Translations under genes and position numbers: made by a program
Assembly (NCBI GenBank): GCA_020832735.1
Contig: JAFIEB010000009.1
Span: 1 to 64,000, forward strand
From: Oceanicaulis sp.
GTDB taxonomy: Bacteria > Pseudomonadota > Alphaproteobacteria > Caulobacterales > Maricaulaceae
Direction of reading: 5' to 3'
DNA length: 64,000 bases
The notes under the pieces: model-generated
Databases searched by the model: none
The model's input: only the letters and a program-made list of their open reading frames with translations
What the model was told of the DNA's origin: nothing
Part shown: piece by piece, positions 51,262 to 63,112 of the stretch
How positions within the stretch are numbered: the stretch's first letter is position 1
Layout: every line of letters begins with the position of its first letter

Positions 51262-53850
51262 ATGACAGACGCCCCCGCCGCCGAGACCGCGCGCGCCGAC
51301 GAATCTGCAACCGCGCCTGAAGACCAGCCGGCTGCGCCCGCGCCTGAGCCGCGCGCCGGATCCCTGGCGCGCCCGCTGACCCGGATCGTGCTGTGGGCCG
51401 CCAGCCTGGGCGCGCTGGCGGCGGCGGGCGTGGCGGTGATCGCCGGGGCGGCGGCGGGCTGGCATGGCGTGGTGCTTTTATGCGGCATCGCGGCGGCGGC
51501 GCTGCTGGTGCTCTACGCCCTGGCCGCCGGCGAGGCGGCCGGACGCGCCCTGCGCGGGGGCGAGGCCTCCCGGCCGAGCCTGGCTGAAGCCGCGCTGGAG
51601 GCGGCGCCCGATCCCATGCTGATCAGCGCGCGCGGTGGGCGCACCTTGTGGGCCAACGCCGCCTACCGGGGGCTGGCGCGCGCCAGCGGCCTGTCGGCCG
51701 GGTTTGGCGCGCCGGGGCCTGAACGCCTGTTTTCCGGCGAGAGCGCGGCCGGCGTGTACCGCCTGGCGCGGGCGGGTGCGCGCGGCGAGGCGGCGAGCGA
51801 GATTCTCACCGCTGCGAACCCGGGCGGCGAAGGCGCGGCGGTGTACGCCGCCGATGTCAGCGCCATGAGCACCGGCGCGGTGCTGTGGCGCTTCGCCCTG
51901 ATGCGCGAGAGCGACGCGCTGGCCGGCCCCGCTGCGCCTGAATGGGCCGAGCACGCGCCGGTGGGCCTGTGCCTGGCCGATGCGGAGGGCCGGGTGCTGG
52001 GCGCCAACGGCACCTTGCGCGGCTGGCTCGGCGCGCCGCCGGACAAGGCGCTGAAAATTCGTGATTTTCTGGCCGGCGATACGGCCGAGGCTTTCCTGCG
52101 CTCGCGCGGACGGGAGGGTGTGATCCGCATGGACGCCCGGCTCAAGGGCCGCGGCGGGGTGGAGAGCCCGATCGTGATGGCGCTGGAATGGACTGGCGGC
52201 GCGCCGCCCTGCGCGCGCATCGTGATCTACGGCCTGTCGGCGGCGGGCGCGCCTCCGGGCATCGCCCAGCTGGCCGAGGCCGCCGGTCCGGCCAGCGCCG
52301 GGCGCACGTTTGACGACATGTTCGCCACCGCGCCCTTCGGCGTGGCGCGCCTGGACGGCTGCGAACCCGAAGATGCGGTGATCGAGGACGCCAATCCGGC
52401 GCTGGTCCAGCTGTCGGGCGGGCAGGCTGTGCCGGGGCGGCGCTTCGCCGAGCTGTTCCGCTTGGCCGAAGACGAGACCGCGCAAATGGCCTTCGCCCGC
52501 GCCATGTCGGGCCGGGGCGAGCCGAGCGAGGCGCGCCTGGCCTGCGGGGACGGCGAACGCCTGGTGCACGTCTTCCTGGCGCCGGCGCGCGGGGGCAAGC
52601 GCGCGGCCTATGTGATGGACGTGACCAGCTGGAAAGAGCTGGAGCAGCAGGTCGACCAGGCCGGCAAGATGCAGGCTATCGGCCAGCTCGCCAGCGGCGT
52701 GGCGCACGACTTCAACAACATGCTCACCGTGGTCAAATTCCATCTTGGCGAGCTCCTGGCCCGCCACCCGGTCGGCGATCCCAGCTATCAGGACCTGCAG
52801 CAGATCCGCTCGGTCAGCGCCCGCCAGGCCGGGCTGGTGCGCAAGCTGCTGGCGTTCTCGCGCAAGCAGACCTTCCGCATGACCGTGTTCGATCTGTCCG
52901 ACGTGTTGTCTGACTGCAGCCACATGCTCAACCAGATCCTGGAAGAGACCGTGCGCCTGGAGATCCGCCACGGGCGCGATCTGCCGCTGGTGCGTGCCGA
53001 CCGGGTGCAGATCGACAATATCCTGGTCAATCTGGCCACCAATGCGCGCGACGCCATGAAGGCGCAGGGCGGGGGCGTGCTGACCATCACCACCGAAGCG
53101 GTCGATGCGGGCGCCGTGCGCAAGGCCGGCGCGCCCGAACCGGCCGACGGCCCGTGGGCCGCGATCCATGTCTCCGACACCGGATGCGGCATGGACGAGG
53201 CGACCCAGGCCAAGATTTTCGAGCCGTTCTTCACCACGCGGGCCGCCCAGGGCGGGTCGGGCCTGGGCCTGTCGACGGTGTACGGCATCATCAAGCAGTC
53301 GGGCGGTTTCCTGTTCGTGGATTCCAAACCGGGCAAGGGCACGACCTTCCACATCTATCTGCCCGGCCATACGCCCAGCGCGCGCGAGGTGGAGGAGATC
53401 ACCGCCGAGCGCGCCGCCGCCGAGACCCGGCCCGAACCGCGCGATCAGGCCGGCCATGGCCGCATCCTGTTCGTCGAGGACGAGGAGATGGTGCGCACCG
53501 TGGCGGCCAAGACCCTGCGCCGCAAAGGCTATGAGGTGGTCGAGGCGTGCGACGGGGAGGAGGCCCTGGAAATCCTCGAGGCCGAGCCCGAGAGCTTCGA
53601 CCTTTTGCTGTCGGACGTGGTCATGCCCGGCCTGACCGGCCCGAAACTGCTTGAGAAGGCCCGCCATCTGCTGGGCGGGGCGCGGGTCGTGTTCATCTCC
53701 GGCTATGCCGAGGAGGAATTCTCCGACACGCTGTCGTCCGATCTCAATATTTCCTTCCTGCCCAAGCCGTTCGAGATCCAGGATCTGGCCGAACGCGTCA
53801 AGCAGGAGCTGGCCGCGGGCCGGGCTGAATCAGAGACTGGGGCGGGATAG
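51262..53850 (+). CDS. cckA: hybrid sensor histidine kinase CckA
   Basis: An 862-residue cell-cycle kinase. Two helices lie near the N-terminus (about residues 40-90), PAS-like sensing domains span about 100-460, the HisKA box is SGVAHDFNNMLT with His482, the ATPase domain has NLATNARDAM (N box), DTGCGMD (G1) and GGSGLGLSTVYGI, and the receiver domain has the phospho-acceptor Asp785 in LLLSDVVMPG. CckA passes phosphate through ChpT to the master regulator CtrA. ATG 51262 has GGAG 6-7 nt upstream; TTG 51223 or GTG 51241 are alternatives. A single TTAACC half-site lies at 51203-51208. Position after fliQ-fliR-flhB supports the name. Confidence 0.93.
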   Translation: MTDAPAAETARADESATAPEDQPAAPAPEPRAGSLARPLTRIVLWAASLGALAAAGVAVIAGAAAGWHGVVLLCGIAAAALLVLYALAAGEAAGRALRGGEASRPSLAEAALEAAPDPMLISARGGRTLWANAAYRGLARASGLSAGFGAPGPERLFSGESAAGVYRLARAGARGEAASEILTAANPGGEGAAVYAADVSAMSTGAVLWRFALMRESDALAGPAAPEWAEHAPVGLCLADAEGRVLGANGTLRGWLGAPPDKALKIRDFLAGDTAEAFLRSRGREGVIRMDARLKGRGGVESPIVMALEWTGGAPPCARIVIYGLSAAGAPPGIAQLAEAAGPASAGRTFDDMFATAPFGVARLDGCEPEDAVIEDANPALVQLSGGQAVPGRRFAELFRLAEDETAQMAFARAMSGRGEPSEARLACGDGERLVHVFLAPARGGKRAAYVMDVTSWKELEQQVDQAGKMQAIGQLASGVAHDFNNMLTVVKFHLGELLARHPVGDPSYQDLQQIRSVSARQAGLVRKLLAFSRKQTFRMTVFDLSDVLSDCSHMLNQILEETVRLEIRHGRDLPLVRADRVQIDNILVNLATNARDAMKAQGGGVLTITTEAVDAGAVRKAGAPEPADGPWAAIHVSDTGCGMDEATQAKIFEPFFTTRAAQGGSGLGLSTVYGIIKQSGGFLFVDSKPGKGTTFHIYLPGHTPSAREVEEITAERAAAETRPEPRDQAGHGRILFVEDEEMVRTVAAKTLRRKGYEVVEACDGEEALEILEAEPESFDLLLSDVVMPGLTGPKLLEKARHLLGGARVVFISGYAEEEFSDTLSSDLNISFLPKPFEIQDLAERVKQELAAGRAESETGAG

Positions 53851-53874
53851 GCGCGTCAAAAATCGCACGCAAAT

Positions 53875-53889
53875 GTTCTACTTGCGTTC
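53875..53889. promoter_or_regulatory. LexA (SOS) box of recA
   Basis: GTTC-TACTTGC-GTTC is an exact match to the alphaproteobacterial LexA site GTTC-N7-GTTC, about 80 nt before the recA start. It indicates SOS control of recA. Confidence 0.9.
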
Positions 53890-53969
53890 TCGGAACAAAA
53901 TAAGTACTTTTCTGGTCATGAGCCCTGCATTGCCCGACTCGGGCGGGCATGCCAGAAGGAGACAGAGAC

Positions 53970-55055
53970 ATGGCCGAGGCCAAGCTGCGCGTTGTGAAGG
54001 TAGACAATATGGACAAGCAGAAGGCGCTCGACGCCGCCCTTTCCCAGATTGACCGCGCCTTCGGCAAGGGCTCGGTGATGAAGCTCGGCTCGCGCCCGTC
54101 CCAGAATATCGAGGCCATCTCCACCGGTTCGCTGGGCCTGGACATCGCGCTGGGCGTGGGCGGCCTGCCCAAGGGACGCATTGTCGAGATTTACGGCCCG
54201 GAAAGCTCGGGCAAGACCACGCTGGCCCTGCACACTGTGGCCGAGGCCCAGAAGGCTGGCGGCGTGGCGGCCTTCATCGACGCCGAGCACGCGCTGGACC
54301 CGATCTATGCGCGCAAGCTGGGCGTGGATGTGGGCGAGCTTCTGGTGTCCCAGCCCGATACCGGCGAGCAGGCGCTGGAAATCGCCGACACGCTGGTGCG
54401 CTCGGGCGCGGTGGACGTGCTGGTGATCGATTCGGTCGCCGCGCTCACCCCGCGCGCGGAACTGGAAGGCGAGATGGGCGATTCGCTGCCCGGCCTTCAG
54501 GCGCGCCTGATGAGCCAGGCCCTGCGCAAGCTGACCGGCTCGATCTCCAAATCCAACTGCCTGGTCGTCTTCATCAACCAGATACGCATGAAGATCGGGG
54601 TGATGTTCGGCAGCCCGGAGACCACCACGGGCGGCAATGCGCTGAAATTCTATTCGACCGTGCGCCTTGATATCCGCCGCATCGGCTCGATCAAGGACCG
54701 CGACGAGGTGATCGGCAACCAGACCCGGGTCAAGGTGGTCAAGAACAAGGTGGCCCCGCCCTTCCGCGAGGTGGAGTTCGACATCCTGTTCGGCGAGGGC
54801 ATTTCAAAGACCGGCGAGCTGCTCGATCTGGGCGTGAAGGGCAATATCATCGAGAAATCCGGCTCCTGGTATTCCTATGAGTCCGACCGCATCGGCCAGG
54901 GCCGCGAGAATGCGCGCAAATTCCTGCTGGACAATCCCGACATGGCCGAGCGCATCGAGGCCAAGGTGCGCGCCAATGCCGGCCTGATCGCCGAGGAGTT
55001 GCTGGTCGGCCCGGGCGAGGTGGATGATGACGGCGATGAAGAGGCTGTCGGCTGA
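53970..55055 (+). CDS. recA: recombinase RecA
   Basis: A 361-residue RecA with the Walker A GPESSGKT (residues 76-83), Walker [14 protein letters not shown] strand, [31 protein letters not shown] (loop L2) and the acidic C-terminus ([10 protein letters not shown]). It forms filaments on single-stranded DNA, mediates recombination and activates LexA self-cleavage. The start is ATG 53970 with AAGGAG about 10 nt upstream; an in-frame ATG at 53949 is less likely. The LexA box lies upstream and an 8-bp GC hairpin downstream. Confidence 0.98.
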   Translation: MAEAKLRVVKVDNMDKQKALDAALSQIDRAFGKGSVMKLGSRPSQNIEAISTGSLGLDIALGVGGLPKGRIVEIYGPESSGKTTLALHTVAEAQKAGGVAAFIDAEHALDPIYARKLGVDVGELLVSQPDTGEQALEIADTLVRSGAVDVLVIDSVAALTPRAELEGEMGDSLPGLQARLMSQALRKLTGSISKSNCLVVFINQIRMKIGVMFGSPETTTGGNALKFYSTVRLDIRRIGSIKDRDEVIGNQTRVKVVKNKVAPPFREVEFDILFGEGISKTGELLDLGVKGNIIEKSGSWYSYESDRIGQGRENARKFLLDNPDMAERIEAKVRANAGLIAEELLVGPGEVDDDGDEEAVG

Positions 55056-55101
55056 ACACTGAGGGACCTCGCATCGCCCTAACCGGACTGCACAATCTAC
55101 A

Positions 55102-55130
55102 GCGGGCGCTTGGCTAAGCCGGGCGCCCGC
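55102..55130. terminator. GC hairpin after recA
   Basis: An 8-bp perfect stem GCGGGCGC / GCGCCCGC with a 13-nt loop lies 46 nt after the recA stop, before alaS. It lacks a T-run, so its role as terminator is uncertain. Confidence 0.4.
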
Positions 55131-55213
55131 ACGTATATGGGCGCTGGACTGGCTGACGCATCCGGCGCCGGCCGCATTTTGCGCTATGGCGCGCCGCGCG
55201 CCCGGAGTGACTG

Positions 55214-57877
<2,664 letters not shown>

Positions 57878-57913
57878 TCTTTCTGAACACGCGCGACACG
57901 GGAAAAATGCGTG

Positions 57914-57919
57914 TATAAT
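57914..57919 (+). promoter_or_regulatory. consensus -10 box TATAAT
   Basis: A perfect TATAAT lies 41 nt before the next lipoprotein start (57960). A suitable -35 is not clear: GCGACA (57893-57898) is 15 bp away. It is a candidate promoter only. Confidence 0.35.
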
Positions 57920-57959
57920 GCGGCGCTGGTTACGGTGCTTGTCTTGAGGGGAGCGCGCC

Positions 57960-58850
57960 ATGACGCCTGATCATCCTATGCGCCATGCGCGCCTGATCGC
58001 TATTGCGGCGCTGGCCGGGCTGGCGAGCGCCTGCGTCACTGCGCCGGATCTGACCCCGGCCGGCTTGACCACGCGTCCTGACGCGCCCGCGCATGAGCCT
58101 GCGCGCCGGGCGGGTCCGGCCGATGCGGCCGGGTTCGAGATCGAGGGCGATGAGTTTCACGCGCGCATCGTGTTCCGCGAGGCGGGCGGGCGCGCCCTGG
58201 CCCTGTTCGACGGTTCAGGCTTCGCCGCCGGGTCCGTGGACGCCGAGTTTGATCTGGACCGCCCCTGGATACGCTCCGGCGCGCAGGTCTATGACAGCCA
58301 GGCCGAGCCTCACCGGGTCAGCGTGACGCTCAACGCGCAGCCCTGTCAGGGCTATGACGGGGTCTGGCCGCGCACAGCCTCTGTAATGATCGGGCGCCTG
58401 GTCTATCAGGGCTGCGCGCGCGAGACCGGACCCCATCCCAGATGGTCGGAAGATCTGCCCGCCCTGGCGCCGGCCATCAGCCAGTGCCTGGCCTCGGCGC
58501 GCAACTCCTCCATGGCCTTCGTGCGCGGCAGCGGCAGCGCCCATGTCCTGCACGCAGCCCGCGACGAGGGCGGCGAGACCCGCGTGCGCCTGCGCGTGGG
58601 CGAAAGCGGGCGCTGGGACTGCGTGGTGCGCGGCGGCCGGGCTGAATTCGCCGTGGTCTCCGAACGCGCGGGCGAGGCGCCGGGCGAGGGCGATCCGGTG
58701 TTCATCCCCGGCCTGGCGCCTGAGGACGGGGAGGGGTGTTATCTCTATGAGACGGTGCGCGACGCCGCGGGCGCCGTGACCGGCGCGCTCGCCCATGACG
58801 CCTGCGGTCCGGGCGAGATCACGCTGTCGGGGCTCGACCGGGTCAACTGA
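57960..58850 (+). CDS. predicted lipoprotein, COG3650-like
   Basis: A 296-residue lipoprotein: signal peptide and lipobox ASAC (Cys25). The mature part has a middle motif VSVTLNAQPCQGYDGVWPRTASVMIGRLVYQGCARETG, like the C-x-DG-x-YP...GC pattern of COG3650 envelope proteins. A second half (SSMAFVRGSGSAHVLHAARDEGGETRVRLRVG...) may be a MliC/META-like beta domain. The function is not known. GGGGAG lies 6 nt before the ATG, and a TATAAT box upstream. Its last 8 bp overlap the end of the convergent dehydrogenase gene. Confidence 0.75.
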   Translation: MTPDHPMRHARLIAIAALAGLASACVTAPDLTPAGLTTRPDAPAHEPARRAGPADAAGFEIEGDEFHARIVFREAGGRALALFDGSGFAAGSVDAEFDLDRPWIRSGAQVYDSQAEPHRVSVTLNAQPCQGYDGVWPRTASVMIGRLVYQGCARETGPHPRWSEDLPALAPAISQCLASARNSSMAFVRGSGSAHVLHAARDEGGETRVRLRVGESGRWDCVVRGGRAEFAVVSERAGEAPGEGDPVFIPGLAPEDGEGCYLYETVRDAAGAVTGALAHDACGPGEITLSGLDRVN

Positions 58851-60069
58851 CGGCGAGCTGGCGCGCGCCCGGATCCAGCTGATCGAGCGCTTCGAGGATC
58901 GCGGCGGCGTGCATGGGTTGTCCGGTGGCGTCCGCGCGCGCGCTGACGCGGTCAGCGGCGCCGTCCATCACATGCGCCCATGCGCGCTCCAGTTCGGCGC
59001 CGTCCGGCGCGTGAGCTTGCGCGAAAGCGCGCCATTCAAAATAGGATGCGGCCACTCCGCCAGCATTGGCCAGGATGTCGGGCAGGCTGTCGATCCCACG
59101 CGCGTCCAGCGCCTCATAGCCCTTGCGGGTGACCGGCGCATTGGCCAGCTCGATCAGGCGCTCAGCCTTCAGTTTGCGCGCGGCGCCCGCATCTATGACA
59201 TCGCCGGACGCGGCCAGCGCCAGCACGTCGCACCCGGCTTCAAGGATCGCGCCCGGATCGCCGCTTTCGCTCACCTTGCCGGTCTCGCGCTTGCGCGCCG
59301 CCACAGCGCCCAGGTCCAGCCCGTCCGGATCGGCGGCCAGGGAGCGCGAATCGGAAACCGCGACGATCACGGCGCCGTCTGCAGCGGCGGCGCGGGCGAA
59401 GGCGGCGCCGGCGCTGCCGAACCCCTGGACCGCGATGCGCGGGCGCGCCTTGCAGTGTCCGCTTTCGCACAGGCGCTGATAGACCCGCCAGGCGCCCTTG
59501 CCGGTGGCGTCCTCGCGCAGGGCGATGCCGCCCTGGCCGGGCGGCAGGCCGGTGACCGGGGCGCGTCCGGCGCCTTTCTTCGCGCCCAGCGCGCGGCGCA
59601 TGGCGTCCATCTCGGCTGGACCGGTGGCGATGTCTGGCGCGGGCACGTCGCTGTCCGGTCCGATCACATCACGGAACACGCCGGCATAGGCGCGTGCGAT
59701 CTCCTCGCTCTGGCTGCCGGCCAGCGCGCCGGCGTCCACGCGCACTGCGCCCTTGGCGCCCCCGAAGGGCAGGCCGGCCAGCGCGCATTTGAGGGCCATC
59801 AGGAGCGCCAACCGCTCGGCCTCCTCCAGGCTGGCGTCAGGGGCGAAGCGTATTCCGCCCTTGGTCGGCTCGCCGCCCTGGGCGAAGCGCACCCGGAAGG
59901 CGGGCAGATCGCCCAGTCCGTCGATCTTGAGCGTGCGTTCAATGCGGTGGCTGGGGCGCGCCAGCCTGTCGGCGGCCAGCACGCACGCGCGCCCGCCATC
60001 TGCCTGGGCCAGGCGCGTCATGCGTCTGCGCACGTCATCGGCAGGGGCGGTTTTGAACCAGTCGAACAT
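58843..60069 (-). CDS. Glu/Leu/Phe/Val dehydrogenase family protein
   Basis: A 408-residue amino-acid dehydrogenase. The N-terminal catalytic domain has PTKGGIRFAPDASLEEAERLALLMALKCALAGLPFGGAKGAV (substrate and catalytic Lys region), then DVPAPDIATGPAEMDAM, and the NAD(P) domain has IAVQGFGSAGAAFARAAAADGAVIVAVSDS. It deaminates an amino acid to its 2-oxo acid, most likely glutamate. GAKGAV in place of the usual GGAKGG-I is a small difference. ATG 60069 (MFDWFKTAP) is chosen. It is 58 bp after pth on the same strand. Confidence 0.88.
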   Translation of the reverse strand: MFDWFKTAPADDVRRRMTRLAQADGGRACVLAADRLARPSHRIERTLKIDGLGDLPAFRVRFAQGGEPTKGGIRFAPDASLEEAERLALLMALKCALAGLPFGGAKGAVRVDAGALAGSQSEEIARAYAGVFRDVIGPDSDVPAPDIATGPAEMDAMRRALGAKKGAGRAPVTGLPPGQGGIALREDATGKGAWRVYQRLCESGHCKARPRIAVQGFGSAGAAFARAAAADGAVIVAVSDSRSLAADPDGLDLGAVAARKRETGKVSESGDPGAILEAGCDVLALAASGDVIDAGAARKLKAERLIELANAPVTRKGYEALDARGIDSLPDILANAGGVAASYFEWRAFAQAHAPDGAELERAWAHVMDGAADRVSARADATGQPMHAAAILEALDQLDPGARQLAVS

Positions 60070-60127
60070 GGCGGCTCCACTATGGCTGGACACCTGTTCA
60101 GGTGGGGCCATCCGGAGCGATGTCAAA

Positions 60128-60724
60128 TCAGGCGCTGTCCGGGGCGGGCGCCAGATGGGTGACGCGGGTCTGGAAGGCGTCGTCGCCGCCCGGCTGCAGG
60201 AGCAGGGGCGCCGAGCGCGCGATGGCGTCCATCAGGGCGTTAAACCAGTCCCGGTCGGCTTTGGGCACGTCGGACAGAACCCAGTTGGTCACCTGCGACT
60301 TGTCGCCGGGATGGCCGATGCCGATGCGTCCGCGCCGGAAATCGCCCGGCACATGGGACATGATCGAGCGCAGCCCGTTATTGCCGGCATGCCCGCCGCC
60401 GCGCTTCAGGCGGAACTTGCCCGGCGCCAGGTCGAGTTCGTCGTGAAAAACGGTCAGATCATTGGCGTCGAGGCGGAAAAAGCGCATCGCCTCGGCCACC
60501 GCGCGCCCGGCTTCGTTGTAATAGGTCTGGGGTTTGAGCAGCAGCACCCGCGCCGGGCCGTCCGCCATCTGGATCACGCCTTCGCACGCCTCGCCCTGGA
60601 AGCGCTTGCGCCACGGGCCCAGCGACCAGTGCGCGGCGATAGCCTCGACGGCCATGAAGCCTGCGTTATGGCGATTGGCGGCGTATTTCGCGCCGGGATT
60701 GCCCAGACCCGCAATCAGGTGCAT
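60128..60724 (-). CDS. pth: peptidyl-tRNA hydrolase
   Basis: A 198-residue Pth that releases peptides from tRNAs dropped by ribosomes. The family motifs are clear: LIAGLGNPGAKYAANRHNAGF (catalytic His in NRHNAGF), LLKPQTYYNEAGRAV, LTVFHDELDLAPGKFRLKRGGGHAGNNGLRSI. The Q-T-Y-Y-N-E variant of QTFMN is unusual but keeps the Asn. It follows rplY after a terminator hairpin, the common rplY-pth pair. Confidence 0.96.
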   Translation of the reverse strand: MHLIAGLGNPGAKYAANRHNAGFMAVEAIAAHWSLGPWRKRFQGEACEGVIQMADGPARVLLLKPQTYYNEAGRAVAEAMRFFRLDANDLTVFHDELDLAPGKFRLKRGGGHAGNNGLRSIMSHVPGDFRRGRIGIGHPGDKSQVTNWVLSDVPKADRDWFNALMDAIARSAPLLLQPGGDDAFQTRVTHLAPAPDSA

Positions 60725-60741
60725 GGCGCGCTCCGCACATG

Positions 60742-60781
60742 AAAAGGGCGGCGGCTGGAGCCGAACTCCCGCGCGCCGCCC
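60742..60781 (-). terminator. rho-independent terminator of rplY
   Basis: Read on the minus strand, GGGCGGCG pairs with CGCCGCCC (8 bp, 20-nt inner loop with its own short pairing) and is followed by TTTTC. It lies between rplY and pth, so pth is partly separated from rplY. Confidence 0.7.
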
Positions 60782-60821
60782 CGCAATGGTTCAGGACCGG
60801 ACAGGCCGGCCAGCGAACGGG

Positions 60822-61475
60822 TCAGTCTTCGCTGTCCTCGTCGGCGTCTTCTTCGGCCTCAGCGTCCGCTTCAGCGGTCTCTTCGTCGGTCTCGGCCTCG
60901 TCCTCGATCACAGCGCGCGAGCCCTGCATCGTGGCGATGGTGAAGTCGCGGTCGGTGATGGTCGGGACCACGCCTTCAGGCAGGGTGACCTCGGAGATGT
61001 GGAGGGAGTCCCCGATATTCATGTGCGAGATATCGACCTCGATGGATTCGGGAATGCTGCCGGCCGGGCAGTGGACCTCGATGGCGTGACGCACCACGTT
61101 GACCACGCCGCCGCGCTTGATGCCGGGCGCAATGTCTTCGTTGAGGAAGTGCACCGGCACCTCCACCGAGATCACCGAGTCCGCGTCCACGCGCTGGAAA
61201 TCCACATGCTGCGGGAAATCGCGCACCGGATCGAACTGGACGTCGCGCGCCAGTACGGTCTGTTTCTCGCCCTTGTGATCAATGGTGATCATGTTGGACA
61301 GGAACTTGCCCGAATTGATCGCCTTGATCAGTTCGTTGTTTTTCAGGGAGATGGCGACCGGGCCGCGATCGCCGCCATACAGCACGCCCGGCACAAGGCC
61401 GCTGCGGCGCGCTTCGCGGGCGCCGCCCTTGCCGGTGCGCTCGCGCACCTCAACGGAGAGAACAATATCGCTCAT
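60822..61475 (-). CDS. rplY: 50S ribosomal protein L25 (Ctc form)
   Basis: A 217-residue long-form L25/general stress protein Ctc. The N-terminal L25 domain (RTGKGGAREARRSGLVPGVLYGGDRGPVAISLKNNELIKAINSGKFLSNMITI) binds 5S rRNA; the TL5 C-terminal domain (IKRGGVVNVVRHAIEVHCPAGSIPESIEVDISHMNIGDSLHISEVTLPEGV) follows, then a highly acidic tail (EDEAETDEETAEADAEAEED...). A candidate promoter and a GC-rich leader hairpin lie upstream. Confidence 0.97.
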   Translation of the reverse strand: MSDIVLSVEVRERTGKGGAREARRSGLVPGVLYGGDRGPVAISLKNNELIKAINSGKFLSNMITIDHKGEKQTVLARDVQFDPVRDFPQHVDFQRVDADSVISVEVPVHFLNEDIAPGIKRGGVVNVVRHAIEVHCPAGSIPESIEVDISHMNIGDSLHISEVTLPEGVVPTITDRDFTIATMQGSRAVIEDEAETDEETAEADAEAEEDADEDSED

Positions 61476-61504
61476 CGGTCCGGTCCTCAGGGTTTCAAAT
61501 GCAA

Positions 61505-61602
61505 GCGCCGCCCTGCGGCGGCGCCGGCGGGCGGCGTCGCGCCGTCAGCGCAGCGCCGTATTTCGAGCCGCGGGCTATAGCTGATCCCTGCAGGGCGCGC
61601 AA
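61505..61602 (-). promoter_or_regulatory. candidate rplY promoter and leader hairpin
   Basis: On the minus strand, TTGCGC (61602-61597), a 17-bp spacer and TATAGC (61579-61574) form a weak promoter. Downstream, an 8-bp perfect stem GCGCCGCC / GGCGGCGC with a 4-nt loop (61505-61524) lies 30 nt before the rplY start. It could be a leader structure, or the terminator of the small gene upstream. Confidence 0.35.
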
Positions 61603-61629
61603 GGCGCGCGGTGTGCGCTGCGCTGCAGC

Positions 61630-61851
61630 TCAGACCAGTCCGGCGCTCCAGGCCAGGATGCCCGCGCCGCAGATCAGGAACATGAGGCCGGCGATCAGCG
61701 AGGCGCCGGCCGCGAACGGGTCGCCGGTCAGCTCCAGGCGCCGGCGCGCCCTGGCGACAACACCGCCTGAAAGCGGCAGGACCGGCGTCAGCAAGAAAAC
61801 AAGGCCGGCGGCGGTGAGAAACGCGCCAATGGCCGCCACCAGTATGATCAT
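61630..61851 (-). CDS. small two-helix membrane protein
   Basis: A 73-residue protein with two membrane helices: IILVAAIGAFLTAAGLVFLLTPVLPLSGGVV and AGASLIAGLMFLICGAGILAWSAGLV, with an Arg-rich loop between (ARARRRLELTGD). The start is ATG 61851. I know no family; similar tiny proteins occur widely. It follows the DUF3137 gene by 40 bp on the same strand and may be read with it. Confidence 0.6.
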   Translation of the reverse strand: MIILVAAIGAFLTAAGLVFLLTPVLPLSGGVVARARRRLELTGDPFAAGASLIAGLMFLICGAGILAWSAGLV

Positions 61852-61891
61852 AGGGGGTCTCCTGGCCGCTCTGAAGGGCGCATGCACCCTA

Positions 61892-62905
61892 TCAGGGCGC
61901 CTCATCGTGTGTCGAGCCGGGTTCGGCCACCACGCTGGCGCCGACCCCGCCGCCCTCGGAGGGCGGCTGCAGCACCGTCTCCATCATGTCCTCGATCAGG
62001 CGGAACTCGGCGTGCAGGCGGGCAATGCGCGCGCGGTCATCAAGCGGGGCGAACATGGAGCCGGGCTCGAACTTGTTGCCCGTCTCGGCCGCGATCAGAA
62101 GCTCTCCGCGACCGGATTCGGGCACAAGGTCCTCGTCAAACACGCAGCGCACATTCTTGCCCTTCAAGATCTCCTCCAGGCGCAGCAGGCGCTCCATGAA
62201 GGAGGGGGTGAGCAGATAGCGCGCCATCACCTGGTCGGTGCCGTACACCTCGAACAGGCGGTTGAAACGCAGGTCCACCAGACCGATGCGCTGCAGATTG
62301 CGGCCGGAGAAATGCCGGCGCGAGAACGCCTCCAGCCCGTTGAACAGGCCCTTGTCGCGGGTCACCAGTGTGACGCCCTCGACCGTGCGCGGAAAGGTGA
62401 TGCGGATCAGCACGCCGCGAAACACCGTCACGTAATAGGTGCGCCGCTTGTTGCGGCGGCGCTGCTGGAGATGGGCCTCGTAGAGCTCGAAATCGGCGCC
62501 GTGGGCCTCGCCGGAGAAGTGATCCTCGAAATCGCGCTTGTCCGCATGCGGGATCAGGCCGTGGGACCGGAAGGCGTCAAAGCGCACCGGGCTGGCGGGC
62601 TTGGGCGAATAGGACAGGCCGAACGCCTCGGCCATACGGGTGTTGAGGCCCAGCTTGACGTCCTTGTGCAATTGCTGGAGCGGGTAGCCGGCCCAGGCGA
62701 GAATGGCCAGCGCGGCGGCGACGGCGGCGATGCCGGCCACCGGGGCGGGCAGGCCGGCCAGGCCCAGGGCCGCGCCGATCACGATCGCGGCGGCCAGCGC
62801 GCCGCCCGCGCCCTTTGCAAATCGCGACACCGCCGCCTTGCGCCGCGCCTCCTTCTCGCCGAGCCAGGGGCCGAGTTCGGCCAGCGCGCTGTCGAGATCC
62901 TTCAT
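61892..62905 (-). CDS. DUF3137 domain-containing membrane protein
   Basis: A 337-residue protein. Two helices near the N-terminus (GGALAAAIVIGAALGLAGLPAPVAGIAAVAAALAILAWAGYP, about 30-72) are followed by a cytosolic domain with the DUF3137 features FRSHGLIPHADKRDFEDHFSGEAHGADFELYEAHLQQRRRNKRRTYYVTVFRGVLIRI and VDLRFNRLFEVYGTDQVMARYLLTPSFMERLLRLE. The role is unknown. ATG 62905 with GGGGGAG upstream is chosen; the open frame extends to 63025 but without support. It is divergent from the Kef-type antiporter gene. Confidence 0.85.
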   Translation of the reverse strand: MKDLDSALAELGPWLGEKEARRKAAVSRFAKGAGGALAAAIVIGAALGLAGLPAPVAGIAAVAAALAILAWAGYPLQQLHKDVKLGLNTRMAEAFGLSYSPKPASPVRFDAFRSHGLIPHADKRDFEDHFSGEAHGADFELYEAHLQQRRRNKRRTYYVTVFRGVLIRITFPRTVEGVTLVTRDKGLFNGLEAFSRRHFSGRNLQRIGLVDLRFNRLFEVYGTDQVMARYLLTPSFMERLLRLEEILKGKNVRCVFDEDLVPESGRGELLIAAETGNKFEPGSMFAPLDDRARIARLHAEFRLIEDMMETVLQPPSEGGGVGASVVAEPGSTHDEAP

Positions 62906-63112
62906 GATGCTCCCCCTTGATGCCGGCCCGTGCGCCTTCAGGCGCAAACCTGCCGCGCCGCGCAGCCCGCGTCCAGTTCGCACGGTCTTTTCCTTTGACG
63001 GCGCAGCGGGATTCGCCGCAAACAATGGCGTATATATCTAAAGCAAGTAAGCCGGACTTTCGGCGCGCGATGATGCGCCCCGATGATGCGGGGCAGATGC
63101 GGGCGGGCGGCC

